NCBI RefSeq assembly: GCF_000018685.1
Contig: NC_010001.1
Coordinates: 2,248,001-2,312,000, forward strand
Direction of reading: 5' to 3'
Length of the DNA: 64,000 nt
Source of the DNA: Lachnoclostridium phytofermentans ISDg
GTDB lineage: Bacteria > Bacillota > Clostridia > Lachnospirales > Lachnospiraceae
Shown here in pieces: positions 24,561-32,837 of this stretch. A program made the translations under genes and the position numbers. Position 1 is the stretch's first letter. The number at the start of each line of letters is the position of its first letter. Under the pieces are notes generated by a model. It saw only the letters and a list, made by a program, of their open reading frames with translations, was not told where the DNA came from and did not search any database.

Positions 24561-25213
24561 AAAATATACTTTTTCTTAATGTCAGCCCCCGTCAGAAGGG
24601 AACTAGTTTTGTATTACTTCAAATGTGTATGGAATCTCTCTCTAAAAAAGGCCACAAGTGTAATTTAATGCATCTGTATCCTCATTTGAATGATCTAAGA
24701 AGTTTAAGAGAAGCTGTAGGATGTGCAGATACTTTAGTAATAAGTGGACCCTGTTATATTAATACTTATCCTGCCGATACAATAGCGCTATTAGAGGATT
24801 TAGCAGGGCATAGGGAAGTTCTGCGTGGACAGAACATGTACGGAATTATTCAAGGTGGAATGCCATACCCACATACGCATGAAAATGGATTATCCATGTT
24901 AGAGATATTTTGTAAGAAATGCGGTTTAACCTATAAAGGAGGATTTGTAATGGGATTAGGAGCAATACTTAATGGTCAGCCTATAACAAATTTACCGAAT
25001 TCAAAAAAGATAATCAAGCAACTTCAAATTTTCTTTGAGCACATTGATAAAGATGAAGAGTCACCAATTCAGGTTTATCAGGAAGCGAGGTTTAAAGTAC
25101 CATCTCTTGTCTATCGTGTTATGGCAGGTACGATGAACCGCAAAATTGATAAGGATTTAAAAAATCATGGAATTGATATAAAACGGAAGAGCCCATATCT
25201 CATATCAGAATAA
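24557..25213 (+). CDS. Flavodoxin-fold NAD(P)H-dependent oxidoreductase
   Basis: 218 aa. N-terminal NILFLNVSPRQKGTSFVLLQ is the FMN phosphate loop of NADPH-dependent FMN reductases; SGPCYINTYPADTIALLEDL matches the second conserved segment. The C-terminal 70 residues are basic and helical and not familiar. It is the last gene of the TetR operon, starting inside the previous gene. Function: probably reduction of a small electrophile using a flavin. Confidence 0.78.
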   Translation: MKNILFLNVSPRQKGTSFVLLQMCMESLSKKGHKCNLMHLYPHLNDLRSLREAVGCADTLVISGPCYINTYPADTIALLEDLAGHREVLRGQNMYGIIQGGMPYPHTHENGLSMLEIFCKKCGLTYKGGFVMGLGAILNGQPITNLPNSKKIIKQLQIFFEHIDKDEESPIQVYQEARFKVPSLVYRVMAGTMNRKIDKDLKNHGIDIKRKSPYLISE

Positions 25214-25513
25214 ATCCATAAAATCGACCCATTTGAATATTTTGTAAATGGACTTTGAACAGCAATCTCTTTAAATGGATATGAATACATGAAAAATATA
25301 TTTGTTATTATTGTATTTTTAATGTTTTCACTACTGTTCACCACTAAAATTTTAGATACAGTGACGTGAAATAATCATGCTTAAAATCTGGAAATGTGGA
25401 TTAGAGTGAGAAGTAATATAAACCGTTTATCTAATAGTTTAAATACTTAGCTGACACACATTGTCATATTTAATCGAGTATAATCTGATTAACAACTCAT
25501 GAAGGAGAAAATT
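25214..25513. other. Intergenic stretch
   Basis: 300 bases. A weak CCATTT/AAATGG hairpin lies near 25230-25255 after the flavoprotein operon, and a TATAAT box at 25479-25484 stands before the GNAT gene without a clear -35. Nothing else is seen. Confidence 0.5.
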
Positions 25514-26101
25514 ATGAAGTCCCAAGTAAACTTTAGTATTAAACCGACTTTAGAAGGGAAAAAAGTTCTATTAAGACCATTCGAAACGGGTGATTGGAAA
25601 ATAATGATTGAGATATTAGAAGATTTAGAAGTAAAGAAACTAACAGGATCTGTAACAAGTGATGAGGAAGCAAATGAATTATTGGACGCTAGCAATAAAG
25701 AAAAGATAAAAGATTGGTATCAAAGCAGAAATCAACAAACAGATCGATTAGACCTTGCAATAGTTGATATAGAAACTGGTGACTTAGTGGGAGAAGTTGT
25801 ATATAACGATTTTAATGAGGATACCTACAATGTAAATATAAGAATTTTAATTGGTCCATCAGGACGTAATCGAGGTCTTGGCACAGAGGCGATTTCTTTA
25901 TTTATAGAGTATGGATTTCAGGTTCTTAATCTTCACAAAATTGAGTTAGAAGTATATAGTTTTAATCCTAGGGCAGAGAAATCATATAACAAAAATGGTT
26001 TTATTTTGGAAGGGATACGTAGAGAAAATTTTTGTTATAACGGTGAGTATATTGATACTAAATTATATGGAATATTAAAAAGTGATTTTAAAAATCGATA
26101 A
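25514..26101 (+). CDS. RimJ/RimL-type GNAT acetyltransferase
   Basis: 195 aa from ATG 25514, which has AAGGAG just before it; ATG 25499 overlaps that site. LRPFETGDW, IGPSGRNRGLGTEAISLFIEYGF (acetyl-CoA loop GRNRGLGTEA) and LHKIELEVYSFNPRAEKSYNKNGF are the usual blocks of the RimJ/RimL branch. It may acetylate a protein N-terminus or a small amine. It is followed at 28 nt by a DUF402 gene. Confidence 0.9.
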   Translation: MKSQVNFSIKPTLEGKKVLLRPFETGDWKIMIEILEDLEVKKLTGSVTSDEEANELLDASNKEKIKDWYQSRNQQTDRLDLAIVDIETGDLVGEVVYNDFNEDTYNVNIRILIGPSGRNRGLGTEAISLFIEYGFQVLNLHKIELEVYSFNPRAEKSYNKNGFILEGIRRENFCYNGEYIDTKLYGILKSDFKNR

Positions 26102-26129
26102 TTTCATGATATAAATTAGGAGAGCTAAC

Positions 26130-26657
26130 GTGAAAACGAGAAAACTTACCTTTGATGAATGGACTTGTATCGCAGAGAAGAGAGTGATGCAAAAGAGGAT
26201 GAATGAAACTTATTTTACAGGCATTGTAGGACTTATTTGTATTGATGAAGTAACAATACCACAACGATGGAATTTCCTTAATAAAGATGTTCTTGTTTGT
26301 GACAATGGGATGAAATGGTTATCGATGATACCTGAAAATGAATTCTACGTAATAACTGCAATGTTGGATTCGAAGGCCAATATAGTATTGTGGTATATTG
26401 ATATGATTGCTGATTCTGGTATTGATGAAGATGGTGTCGCTTATTATCATGATTTATATTTGGATTTGGTTGTTTATCCTGACGGAAGCATATTTGAAGA
26501 TGATATGGATGAACTTGAAGAAGCATTTTCTGCAAAAGAGATATCGAGAGAATTATTTGATCTAGCTATTAAAACGAATATAAAATTAAGAAATTCGTTG
26601 CTCTTAGATTGCAAAAAATTACGCGAAATATCATTTAAATGCCTAAATCATTTTTAA
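26130..26657 (+). CDS. DUF402-family protein (nucleoside di/triphosphatase-like)
   Basis: 175 aa with a GTG start preceded by AGGAGAG. The conserved block WYIDMIADSG...YYHDLYLDLVVYPDGS...DDMDELEEAFS is typical of DUF402; acidic residues there bind metal in Ntdp-type nucleotide phosphatases. Cellular role unknown. Probably co-transcribed with the GNAT gene. Confidence 0.82.
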   Translation: MKTRKLTFDEWTCIAEKRVMQKRMNETYFTGIVGLICIDEVTIPQRWNFLNKDVLVCDNGMKWLSMIPENEFYVITAMLDSKANIVLWYIDMIADSGIDEDGVAYYHDLYLDLVVYPDGSIFEDDMDELEEAFSAKEISRELFDLAIKTNIKLRNSLLLDCKKLREISFKCLNHF

Positions 26658-26706
26658 TAGGATAAATTTTATCTTTTTAAATAAGAATAAATTTTATCAT
26701 TTTAAA

Positions 26707-26760
26707 ATATCTTGACATCAAGATATATTCGTGTTATAATTATCTTGAAATCAAGATAAT
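26707..26760. promoter_or_regulatory. Tandem MarR-type operators over the marR promoter
   Basis: Site 1: ATATCTTGACATCAAGAT plus AT (26707-26726), 9-bp arms. Site 2: ATTATCTTGA/TCAAGATAAT (26739-26760), 10-bp arms. Both share ATCTTGA-N2-TCAAGAT, like MhqR-type boxes. Site 1 contains the -35 TTGACA (26713-26718); TATAAT (26735-26740) lies 16 nt on, touching site 2. Confidence 0.88.
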
Positions 26761-26802
26761 TCGATTTAAGAATATTAATTAATCGATAGAAGAGGTGATG
26801 AA

Positions 26803-27228
26803 GTGACCGATCTTAATTTGAAATTAGTAATTGCAACAGCAAGATGTTATAATACCGTTTTTTCTAGAATTGAAAAAAATGTTCAAGAATATGGCCTTAA
26901 CATTAGTGAGTTTGGAGTATTGGAGATGTTACTTCATAAAGGGGAACAACCAGTTCAGAAGATTGCTGAGAAGATTTTAGTCACGAGTGGAACCATTACT
27001 TATGTTCTAGATAAGTTGCAAAAAAAAGATCTTATTTATAGAAAGAAATGTGACAAAGATAAAAGAATTTTCTATATAAGCTTAACCCCAAAAGGTGAAG
27101 AGTTGATCTCTGATGCATTTACGAAGCATAAGAAATTTTTAGATGAATTATTTCAAGGACTTGATGATAATATTAAAAATGATATCGTTAATAATATGTT
27201 TACGCTAGTTGATACAGTTGGTAATTAA
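26803..27228 (+). CDS. MarR-family repressor
   Basis: 141 aa with a GTG start after GAGGTGATGAA (the ATG inside that run is followed by a stop). Winged helix: EFGVLEMLLHKGEQPVQKIAEKILVTSGTITYVLDKLQKKDLIYRKKC, with wing DKDKRIFYISLTPKG. It resembles MhqR/OhrR-type sensors of quinones or peroxides. Two palindromes cover its own promoter. A pirin gene follows 195 nt downstream, a common partner of quinone-responsive MarR proteins. Confidence 0.92.
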   Translation: MTDLNLKLVIATARCYNTVFSRIEKNVQEYGLNISEFGVLEMLLHKGEQPVQKIAEKILVTSGTITYVLDKLQKKDLIYRKKCDKDKRIFYISLTPKGEELISDAFTKHKKFLDELFQGLDDNIKNDIVNNMFTLVDTVGN

Positions 27229-27388
27229 ATCTCGTGGAAACATTTTATTAAGGGCAATAAGAATCATTGAAATTTAAAAGATATGATAATATTCGAGCAT
27301 GAAAACAAAATAAGAAGTAATAAACCTAAAAATAATAAAACAATCAATAAATCAATAAATCAATAATTCAATAAATCAATATGGTAAA

Positions 27389-27406
27389 CACTAATATAAA
27401 TTAGTG
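27389..27406. promoter_or_regulatory. Palindrome before the pirin gene
   Basis: CACTAAT-ATAA-ATTAGTG, 7-bp arms, just before the ribosome binding site. It follows imperfect 8-bp CAATAAAT repeats (about 27345-27380). It does not resemble the MarR boxes upstream. Confidence 0.45.
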
Positions 27407-27423
27407 AGGAAAGGAGATTTCTT

Positions 27424-28128
27424 ATGATAAGAAAAATAGATAGTAAAACAATGGGTAAAAGTAATCTTGGATGGCTTAACAGCACTTTTCACTTTTCTTT
27501 TGCAGAATATTTTAATCCAACAAACATCAATTTTGGTGTGTTGAGAGTAATTAATGATGATTTGATTATACCTCATGAAGGGTTTGACACTCATCCACAT
27601 CAAGATATGGAAATTGTATCGTATGTGATTGCTGGAGAATTAACACATGCCGATAGCATGGGAAATAAACGTACCTTAAAACGTGGTCAGGTTCAATATA
27701 TGAGTGCTGGTACTGGGGTATTTCATAGTGAGCATAATTTAAGTGATGAAACTCTTAGATTACTTCAAATATGGATTTTCCCAGATAAAAAGGGGTATCA
27801 ACCGAATTACGGAGATTATTTGTTTGACTGGGATCTAAGAAAAAATAATTGGTTGAATATAGTTTCAGGTAAGAATGGAGATGCACCAATTAAAATCAAC
27901 CAGGATGTTAATATCTATGTCTTAGAGCTTGAAAAGGACATGGAGGAGAAGTTTGAGGTTGAGAAGGGAAGGCAGGCTTATTTAGTGCAGATAGAAGGTG
28001 AAGCAAATATTAATGAGGAGCACCTTAATGCAAGAGACGCAATGGAAATTAAAGAAGAAACAATTTCTATAAAAGCTATCGAGACTTCTCACTATCTAGT
28101 CATTGAAATGAGGAAAGATGGTATCTGA
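27424..28128 (+). CDS. Pirin-family cupin protein (YhhW-like)
   Basis: 234 aa. The metal site is complete: His57 and His59 (DTHPHQDMEIVSYV), His101 and Glu103 (TGVFHSEHN). The C-terminal second cupin half is shorter and less conserved, as usual. YhhW-type pirins act on quercetin-like flavonols in vitro; the natural role is unclear. AAAGGAG precedes the ATG. Its place after a MhqR-like MarR gene suggests a response to quinones or plant phenolics. Confidence 0.92.
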   Translation: MIRKIDSKTMGKSNLGWLNSTFHFSFAEYFNPTNINFGVLRVINDDLIIPHEGFDTHPHQDMEIVSYVIAGELTHADSMGNKRTLKRGQVQYMSAGTGVFHSEHNLSDETLRLLQIWIFPDKKGYQPNYGDYLFDWDLRKNNWLNIVSGKNGDAPIKINQDVNIYVLELEKDMEEKFEVEKGRQAYLVQIEGEANINEEHLNARDAMEIKEETISIKAIETSHYLVIEMRKDGI

Positions 28129-28204
28129 TTATAATATTTTAAATTTTTAAATTATTGGAAATACTTATGTTAACACTATTGGATAACAATGTCTTTCCAA
28201 AATA

Positions 28205-28232
28205 AAAAAGTCGTGGGATTCCACGACTTTTT
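28205..28232. terminator. Terminator after the pirin gene
   Basis: AAAAAGTCGTGG (28205-28216) and CCACGACTTTTT (28221-28232), 12-bp perfect stem, 4-nt loop; bidirectional. Confidence 0.9.
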
Positions 28233-28341
28233 AGGTGAACTAAATGGATCGTAGAAAGAAAATAAAACAGTAATTGAGTATACTTAACAAGCCTGATGAT
28301 ACAGACTTTGTTCTTGTTTGCTTCCCTTTTCTATGCATAGA

Positions 28342-28403
28342 TAAAATTACCTTCATGCAATTCTGATGTTAGTTTCAATCAAAATTGCATGAAGGTAATT
28401 TTA
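28342..28403. repeat. 21-bp perfect inverted repeat
   Basis: The arms 28342-28362 and 28383-28403 (core ATTACCTTCATGCAATT / AATTGCATGAAGGTAAT) match over all 21 positions, with a 20-nt loop. The loop end GTTTCAATCAAAA (28372-28384) recurs directly at 28410-28422. There is no T run typical of a terminator. Confidence 0.85.
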
Positions 28404-28443
28404 ATGTTTGTTTCAATCAAAAGAAAAATTACTATGTCAATTA

Positions 28444-28977
28444 TTAATTTTTTAATATCAATATCCTTTTGATGACTAATGGTATAGTAAGGGCAAAAAT
28501 TTCAGCAATGATAAGTTGCATTATATAGCCTGCGACATCAAACATTTTATTGATTGTACCAATGCCATAAACAAATCCAATAAAAAAGTTAGTTATCATG
28601 AGAAGAATAAGAATAGAGGTTGCATTACTCCATAAAAAGCCTTCTCGTTTTTTAAGTATAAGAAAATATAGTAAGAAAAATAATATGATAATACATGTAG
28701 CGATAATTGAAAGAACTGCATAAATATCAAATTTTTTGATAGCCCAAGTCAAAAATTCGGGGTCAAATTCTCTGAAATTAGTATTTTTATCGATTCTGGC
28801 AAGGAAAACCGGACGTATTAAAATCATACCGGCGATACCTAAAATCGAAAGAACTGAGGATAGAAAGATATAACACAGATTCATCCATTTACTTTTTCCA
28901 AAACTTATAACACAATTAAAGATTACAACAAGGATAATGAAAATTGCAATTGGTGGTATCGATAATTTTAATCCCAT
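28444..28977 (-). CDS. Hypothetical four- or five-segment membrane protein
   Basis: 177 aa from ATG 28977 (GAGG 5 nt upstream; the GTG at 28983 overlaps it). Hydrophobic segments lie at about 8-27, 35-57, 85-115, 120-140 and 148-170, with a hydrophilic stretch RIDKNTNFREFDPEF between the second and third. No family recognised. It stands alone, convergent with pirin and divergent from the deacetylase gene. Confidence 0.65.
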   Translation of the reverse strand: MGLKLSIPPIAIFIILVVIFNCVISFGKSKWMNLCYIFLSSVLSILGIAGMILIRPVFLARIDKNTNFREFDPEFLTWAIKKFDIYAVLSIIATCIIILFFLLYFLILKKREGFLWSNATSILILLMITNFFIGFVYGIGTINKMFDVAGYIMQLIIAEIFALTIPLVIKRILILKN

Positions 28978-29136
28978 AAGCACCTCACATAATGTATTGT
29001 AATATTCTAATTATTTAAAATATTGTAATATTATACCATATCAAATCGAGTATATTCAATCAAATTATGAGATTTGGAATGTTTACAAAGTTAATTAATA
29101 TAATTAAATGAAACATACTTAAAAGGTATAGGTGGC

Positions 29137-29997
29137 ATGAAGTTTCGGTTTGAAGATTTAAGAAAGGTTGATTACAAAGGATATATTAAAAGTAATTACA
29201 AAAAAATAATTGCGTGGGCAGTATTTTTTGCTTTTTGTTATGGATTAGGTAATGTGACAGCACGTGGTGTAGCTCATTACCAAGAAACATTTGCTGTGAA
29301 TGAAAAGGTAGATAATTGGGGTCTAGGTTTCGGACAAGAAGGAACTCAACCAAAAGGTACTGTATCTGTGGAACAATTAAAGGAATATGATGCTTACTAC
29401 ATCGGTGCGAATACTGACAAAGTAATATATTTAACTTTTGATTGCGGCTATGAAAATGGTAACACAGCTAAAATATTAGATGCCTTAAAAAAACACAATG
29501 TTTCGGCTACTTTCTTTGTAGTTGGGCATTTTCTTGAAACTAGCCCTGACCTTGTAAAACGAATGGTAGCGGAAGGGCATGCAGTTGGGAATCATACCTA
29601 CCATCACTACGATATGTCTAAAATCTCTAGCTTGGATAGTTTTCAAAAAGAAGTAGATGATGTGGCAAAACTATTTGAACAAATTACAGGACAAAAGTTG
29701 ATGAAGTATTATCGTCCACCACAAGGTAAATACAGTACAGAAAATCTAAAATTGGCGAAAGAGCTAGGATATAAGACATTCTTTTGGAGTCTCGCTTATG
29801 TTGATTGGGATCAAAACAAACAGCCAACCAAAGATCAGGCATATAGTAAGTTATTAAAGAGAATACATAATGGGGCAGTAGTTCTACTTCATAATACTTC
29901 TACTACAAATGGAGAGATTTTAGATGAATTACTGACAAAATGGGAAGAGATGGGCTATGTTTTTAAACCATTATCAGAACTTGCTGATGTTCAGTGA
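29137..29997 (+). CDS. PdaA-like polysaccharide deacetylase (muramic-delta-lactam type)
   Basis: 286 aa. A membrane anchor (about 24-43) precedes a CE4 domain from about residue 95. TFDCGYENG (100-108) is the PdaA-type first motif, with Asp102 kept and the second Asp replaced by Cys103 (Asn in Bacillus PdaA). The metal pair is His153-x3-His157 (GNHTYHH). YYRPPQGKYS and VVLLHNT follow. PdaA removes acetyl from muramic acid during spore cortex formation, so a sporulation role is likely. AGGTGG precedes the ATG. Confidence 0.88.
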   Translation: MKFRFEDLRKVDYKGYIKSNYKKIIAWAVFFAFCYGLGNVTARGVAHYQETFAVNEKVDNWGLGFGQEGTQPKGTVSVEQLKEYDAYYIGANTDKVIYLTFDCGYENGNTAKILDALKKHNVSATFFVVGHFLETSPDLVKRMVAEGHAVGNHTYHHYDMSKISSLDSFQKEVDDVAKLFEQITGQKLMKYYRPPQGKYSTENLKLAKELGYKTFFWSLAYVDWDQNKQPTKDQAYSKLLKRIHNGAVVLLHNTSTTNGEILDELLTKWEEMGYVFKPLSELADVQ

Positions 29998-30091
29998 ATT
30001 AAACAAACATATGTAAGTAAGATATAGGCTTATTGATATATGAAAATATAATCATGGGCACAAAGCTGGTGGTTATTGTAGCTAATACAGG

Positions 30092-30131
30092 AATAATAAA
30101 AGTCAGACTTAGCGGTCTGACTTTTATTATT
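30092..30131. terminator. Terminator after the deacetylase gene
   Basis: 17-bp perfect stem (30092-30108 with 30115-30131), core AAAAGTCAGAC / GTCTGACTTTT, 6-nt loop. The core recurs at 33691-33729. Confidence 0.92.
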
Positions 30132-30200
30132 AGGAAAGATATAATGGATATAGTATTAGCATAGGTGTTATGCGTTTATATCACATTGCGTTGATATCAT

Positions 30201-30464
30201 TTGACATTTTCTTTAGTGAACATTTTCTACAATCGCTCAAATACAATTGGGCGTTCTATTTTTCCGATTCAAATGGCATCTGCAATCTATAAAGGTAGTT
30301 ACGAGAAAATAAATGAAGTAAATGAAGCAGTAGCGAATTGGGTGAGAGATAACGGTTACAAATTTAATGGATTATCTTTTTGCATCTATCATGTAAGTCC
30401 TTACGAAACAAAGAATCCCGAGGAATTAGTTACTGAAGTTTGCTATCCTGTAATAAAGAAATAG
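30201..30464 (+). pseudogene. Remnant of a GyrI-like/AraC effector-binding domain
   Basis: From about 30269 the frame reads FPIQMASAIYKGSYEKINEVNEAVANWV and ends with PEELVTEVCYPVIKK, the C-terminal half of a GyrI-like small-molecule-binding domain. The first 20 residues do not fit, no ribosome binding site is seen, and the N-terminal half of the domain is absent. It is best read as a decayed 3' end of a regulator or of a stand-alone effector-binding protein. Confidence 0.6.
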
Positions 30465-30566
30465 AAAATTTTCTTGTAAAGCAATAGGCCACTAAAGATA
30501 TTTGATGGTTGCTATAAAAAGATAGAGCTGGGTAAGAGTTTTATTCTCTGAACCAGCTTTATTTAG

Positions 30567-30938
30567 GGAATTAAGGACGATGCAACACTATTCGCAGATA
30601 CTGCAAAGAAAACAGCAATCAATTTTCAGATGTGGGAATGTACCTCTTATATCGCAGAGTTTCAACTGTCTGTTGGAAATAAAGATGCTGAAAAATGCTT
30701 AGAGTTACTAAATTTAATGCTTTCCTCCATGAAGAAAAAATGGAAGATTAACTCTTCAGCATTTTACCGCCATATGATAGAAAAAACGGATAATGATAAC
30801 ATAGGAGAGCAGATGTTACCGGGGATAATTCATGATCTTGAAAATGACGAGAAACTTAACTTTTTAAGAAGTAAATCCAAGGTTTCAAGAAATAATAAAT
30901 CATTGGAAAGAAAGTTGATATTAACTCTGACGATATGA
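30567..30938 (+). pseudogene. Remnant of a helix-turn-helix regulator's C-terminal sensor part
   Basis: The frame is open from 30567, just after a stop, without a start codon or ribosome binding site before GIKDDATLFADTAKKTAINFQ. The sequence (WECTSYIAEFQLSVG, LLNLMLSSMKKKW) looks like the helical C-terminal part of XRE-type regulators; the DNA-binding half is missing. ATG 30630 could start 102 residues, but expression is doubtful. Confidence 0.5.
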
Positions 30939-31005
30939 TATAAATAGATAGCAAGTATTTATTTTTGCACTGTAAAGGATTTAAAGTCGAAGGAGTAAGT
31001 AAACA

Positions 31006-31350
31006 ATGATTCATATCGAACAAGAAACATATGATTGTCCAGTCGAGGCACTTGCTAATTTACTAGGGAAAAAGTGGATAGCAACGATTATATGTACTAT
31101 TAAGAATGAGAAGAAGAGATTTGGTGAATTAGAAAAAGAGTTAGATGGTTGTACAAGAAAAATGCTTACTCAACAACTTGACTTACTTATGAAGCAGGAA
31201 ATTGTACTTAATCAAAAAGAAGTTAATGGAAACAGTATCGAATCACATTATTATCTAAGTGAAAAGGGACTAACCTTACTGCCTTTAGTGGAAGAGATGA
31301 TTGCATGGGGGAGTAATAATCTAAAGTGCGATAAATCGGGACGTTACTAA
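31006..31350 (+). CDS. HxlR-family regulator
   Basis: 114 aa, normal length. DCPVEALANLLGKKWIATIICTI, RFGELEKELDGCTRKMLTQQLDLL and HYYLSEKGLTLLPLVEEMIAWG are the family blocks. Cys11 sits in the N-terminal position used by YodB/HypR-type sensors of quinones and disulfide stress. AAGGAG precedes the ATG. The neighbouring thiol-disulfide gene downstream is a reasonable target. Confidence 0.93.
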   Translation: MIHIEQETYDCPVEALANLLGKKWIATIICTIKNEKKRFGELEKELDGCTRKMLTQQLDLLMKQEIVLNQKEVNGNSIESHYYLSEKGLTLLPLVEEMIAWGSNNLKCDKSGRY

Positions 31351-31440
31351 AAAGTGCCCTATTGTTTGAACATCTAGGGTTTGATAAGATATAACTATAC
31401 ATTTTCGAATGAGAGATGCTAATAGTAGTCAATGTGAAAT

Positions 31441-31540
31441 ATTTTCGCAATGTAAATTAAGAAATATTTTCACAAATGTAAATTTCGAAATAATTTCACA
31501 ATGTAAATTTCAGAATAATTTCTAATGTAAATTTCGAGAA
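31441..31540 (+). repeat. Four degenerate 23-27-bp AT-rich repeats
   Basis: Units share ATTTCACAATGTAAATTTCGAA with small changes, starting near 31441, 31466, 31493 and 31518. They fill the gap between the HxlR gene and the ccdA-tlpA leader. Confidence 0.75.
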
Positions 31541-31560
31541 ATTCACTTTGCAAATATTAT

Positions 31561-31607
31561 GCCTGAAGTCAAAAGATTGCAGGCTATGGAAAGGTATAGT
31601 TATTAAT
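31561..31607 (+). promoter_or_regulatory. Recurrent 5' leader element, copy 2 (ccdA-tlpA)
   Basis: GCCTG-A-AGTC-AAAA-GATT-G-CAGGC (31561-31584) folds as a hairpin with an AAAA loop, followed by CTAT-GGAAAGGT-ATAG, which can put the SD-like GGAAAGG in a loop, then the ATG 13 nt after GGAAAGG. From TTGCAGG to the ATG it matches the GH65 copy at all but one of 34 positions. Confidence 0.65.
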
Positions 31608-32837
31608 ATGGAACATATCAATTTTATTATTGTATTTTTAGAGGGGGTATTGTCCTTCTTATCGCCTTGTGTCATTCCTATTTTACCAATATATTTGGCC
31701 ATATTGTCAAATAGCCGGAATGATAGAAACAGAAATCGAGATATGAAAAGTGTTACTATAAATAATGAGAATCATACTGTTAAGCAAGATAGTCGTGCTA
31801 ATAAAAGAGTGCTATTAACCAATACCCTCTTGTTTGTATTTGGAATTTCTACTACCTTCTTTCTTTTAGGAACAGGAATAGGGATATTTAGAACCTTTCT
31901 AACTGAATATAAACGGTATTTCCTAATAGTTGGTGGTGGCTTTATCTTTCTTATGGGGCTATTTTATGTGGGCGATATTAAGATACCTTTTTTACAAAAA
32001 GAGAAGAGGATACAACTAAAAACTAATCAGATGAACCCAATCATAGCATATTTATTAGGTTTCACCTTTAGTTTTGGATGGACTCCGTGCATCGGACCGA
32101 TGCTTGCTTCTGTGCTTGTGCTAGCGTCAACAAAACAAGATATTTGGACTGGAAACCTTCTTATTGGAATTTATACGTTAGGTTTTATTATTCCATTCCT
32201 TATCGTAGCCGCATTCTCGGATAAGATGCTTAAATTATTGGAAAAGGTCAAATTAAAGTCGGATAAGCTGAAAACTTTTGGTGGTTACGTCATACTATTA
32301 ATGGGATTTCTTGTTCTATTGAATGGAATAACAACACCTAAGTTTATTAGACCTACTTACGTCCAAGGAGAAAATTCGAATGGGGAATCTAAGAGCATAT
32401 TGGCTCCAGATTTTACTTTAATTGATCAATATGGGGATACTCATACATTAAGCGATTATAAAGGAAAAACTGTATTTCTTAATTTCTGGGCAACATGGTG
32501 TCCACCTTGCAAACGAGAGATGCCTCATATTGAAGAAATCTATAAGGAATACGGTAGCAACAAAGAGGATGTAATTATTCTAGGTGTTGCTTTTCCAAAT
32601 GATGGTGGAGAGAAGTCAAAACGAGGAATCATGTCATTTTTAGAAGAGAAAAATTATACGTTCCCAGTAGTATTTGATGAAACCTCAAATTTATCTTACT
32701 ACTATAATATTTCTGTATTTCCTACAACTTTTATTATAAATCCAGAGGGAAGTATCGAAGGATATTTTCAAGGAGGTATGAGAAAAGACGATATGAGAAA
32801 TATAATAGATCGCGTCAAGAATAATAGTGTAAAATAA
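31608..32837 (+). CDS. CcdA-TlpA fusion: thiol-disulfide transporter with a thioredoxin-like domain
   Basis: 409 aa from ATG 31608. The N-terminal 240 residues form a six-segment CcdA/DsbD membrane part with SPCVIPILP (Cys21) and GWTPCIGPMLA, the cysteine pair that carries electrons across the membrane. After a linker, residues about 265-405 form a TlpA/ResA-like thioredoxin domain with WCPPC (Cys298, Cys301). The fusion joins the transporter to its outside acceptor in one chain. Likely jobs: keeping external thiols reduced, cytochrome c or spore maturation, or stress. An HxlR gene lies upstream. Confidence 0.92.
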   Translation: MEHINFIIVFLEGVLSFLSPCVIPILPIYLAILSNSRNDRNRNRDMKSVTINNENHTVKQDSRANKRVLLTNTLLFVFGISTTFFLLGTGIGIFRTFLTEYKRYFLIVGGGFIFLMGLFYVGDIKIPFLQKEKRIQLKTNQMNPIIAYLLGFTFSFGWTPCIGPMLASVLVLASTKQDIWTGNLLIGIYTLGFIIPFLIVAAFSDKMLKLLEKVKLKSDKLKTFGGYVILLMGFLVLLNGITTPKFIRPTYVQGENSNGESKSILAPDFTLIDQYGDTHTLSDYKGKTVFLNFWATWCPPCKREMPHIEEIYKEYGSNKEDVIILGVAFPNDGGEKSKRGIMSFLEEKNYTFPVVFDETSNLSYYYNISVFPTTFIINPEGSIEGYFQGGMRKDDMRNIIDRVKNNSVK

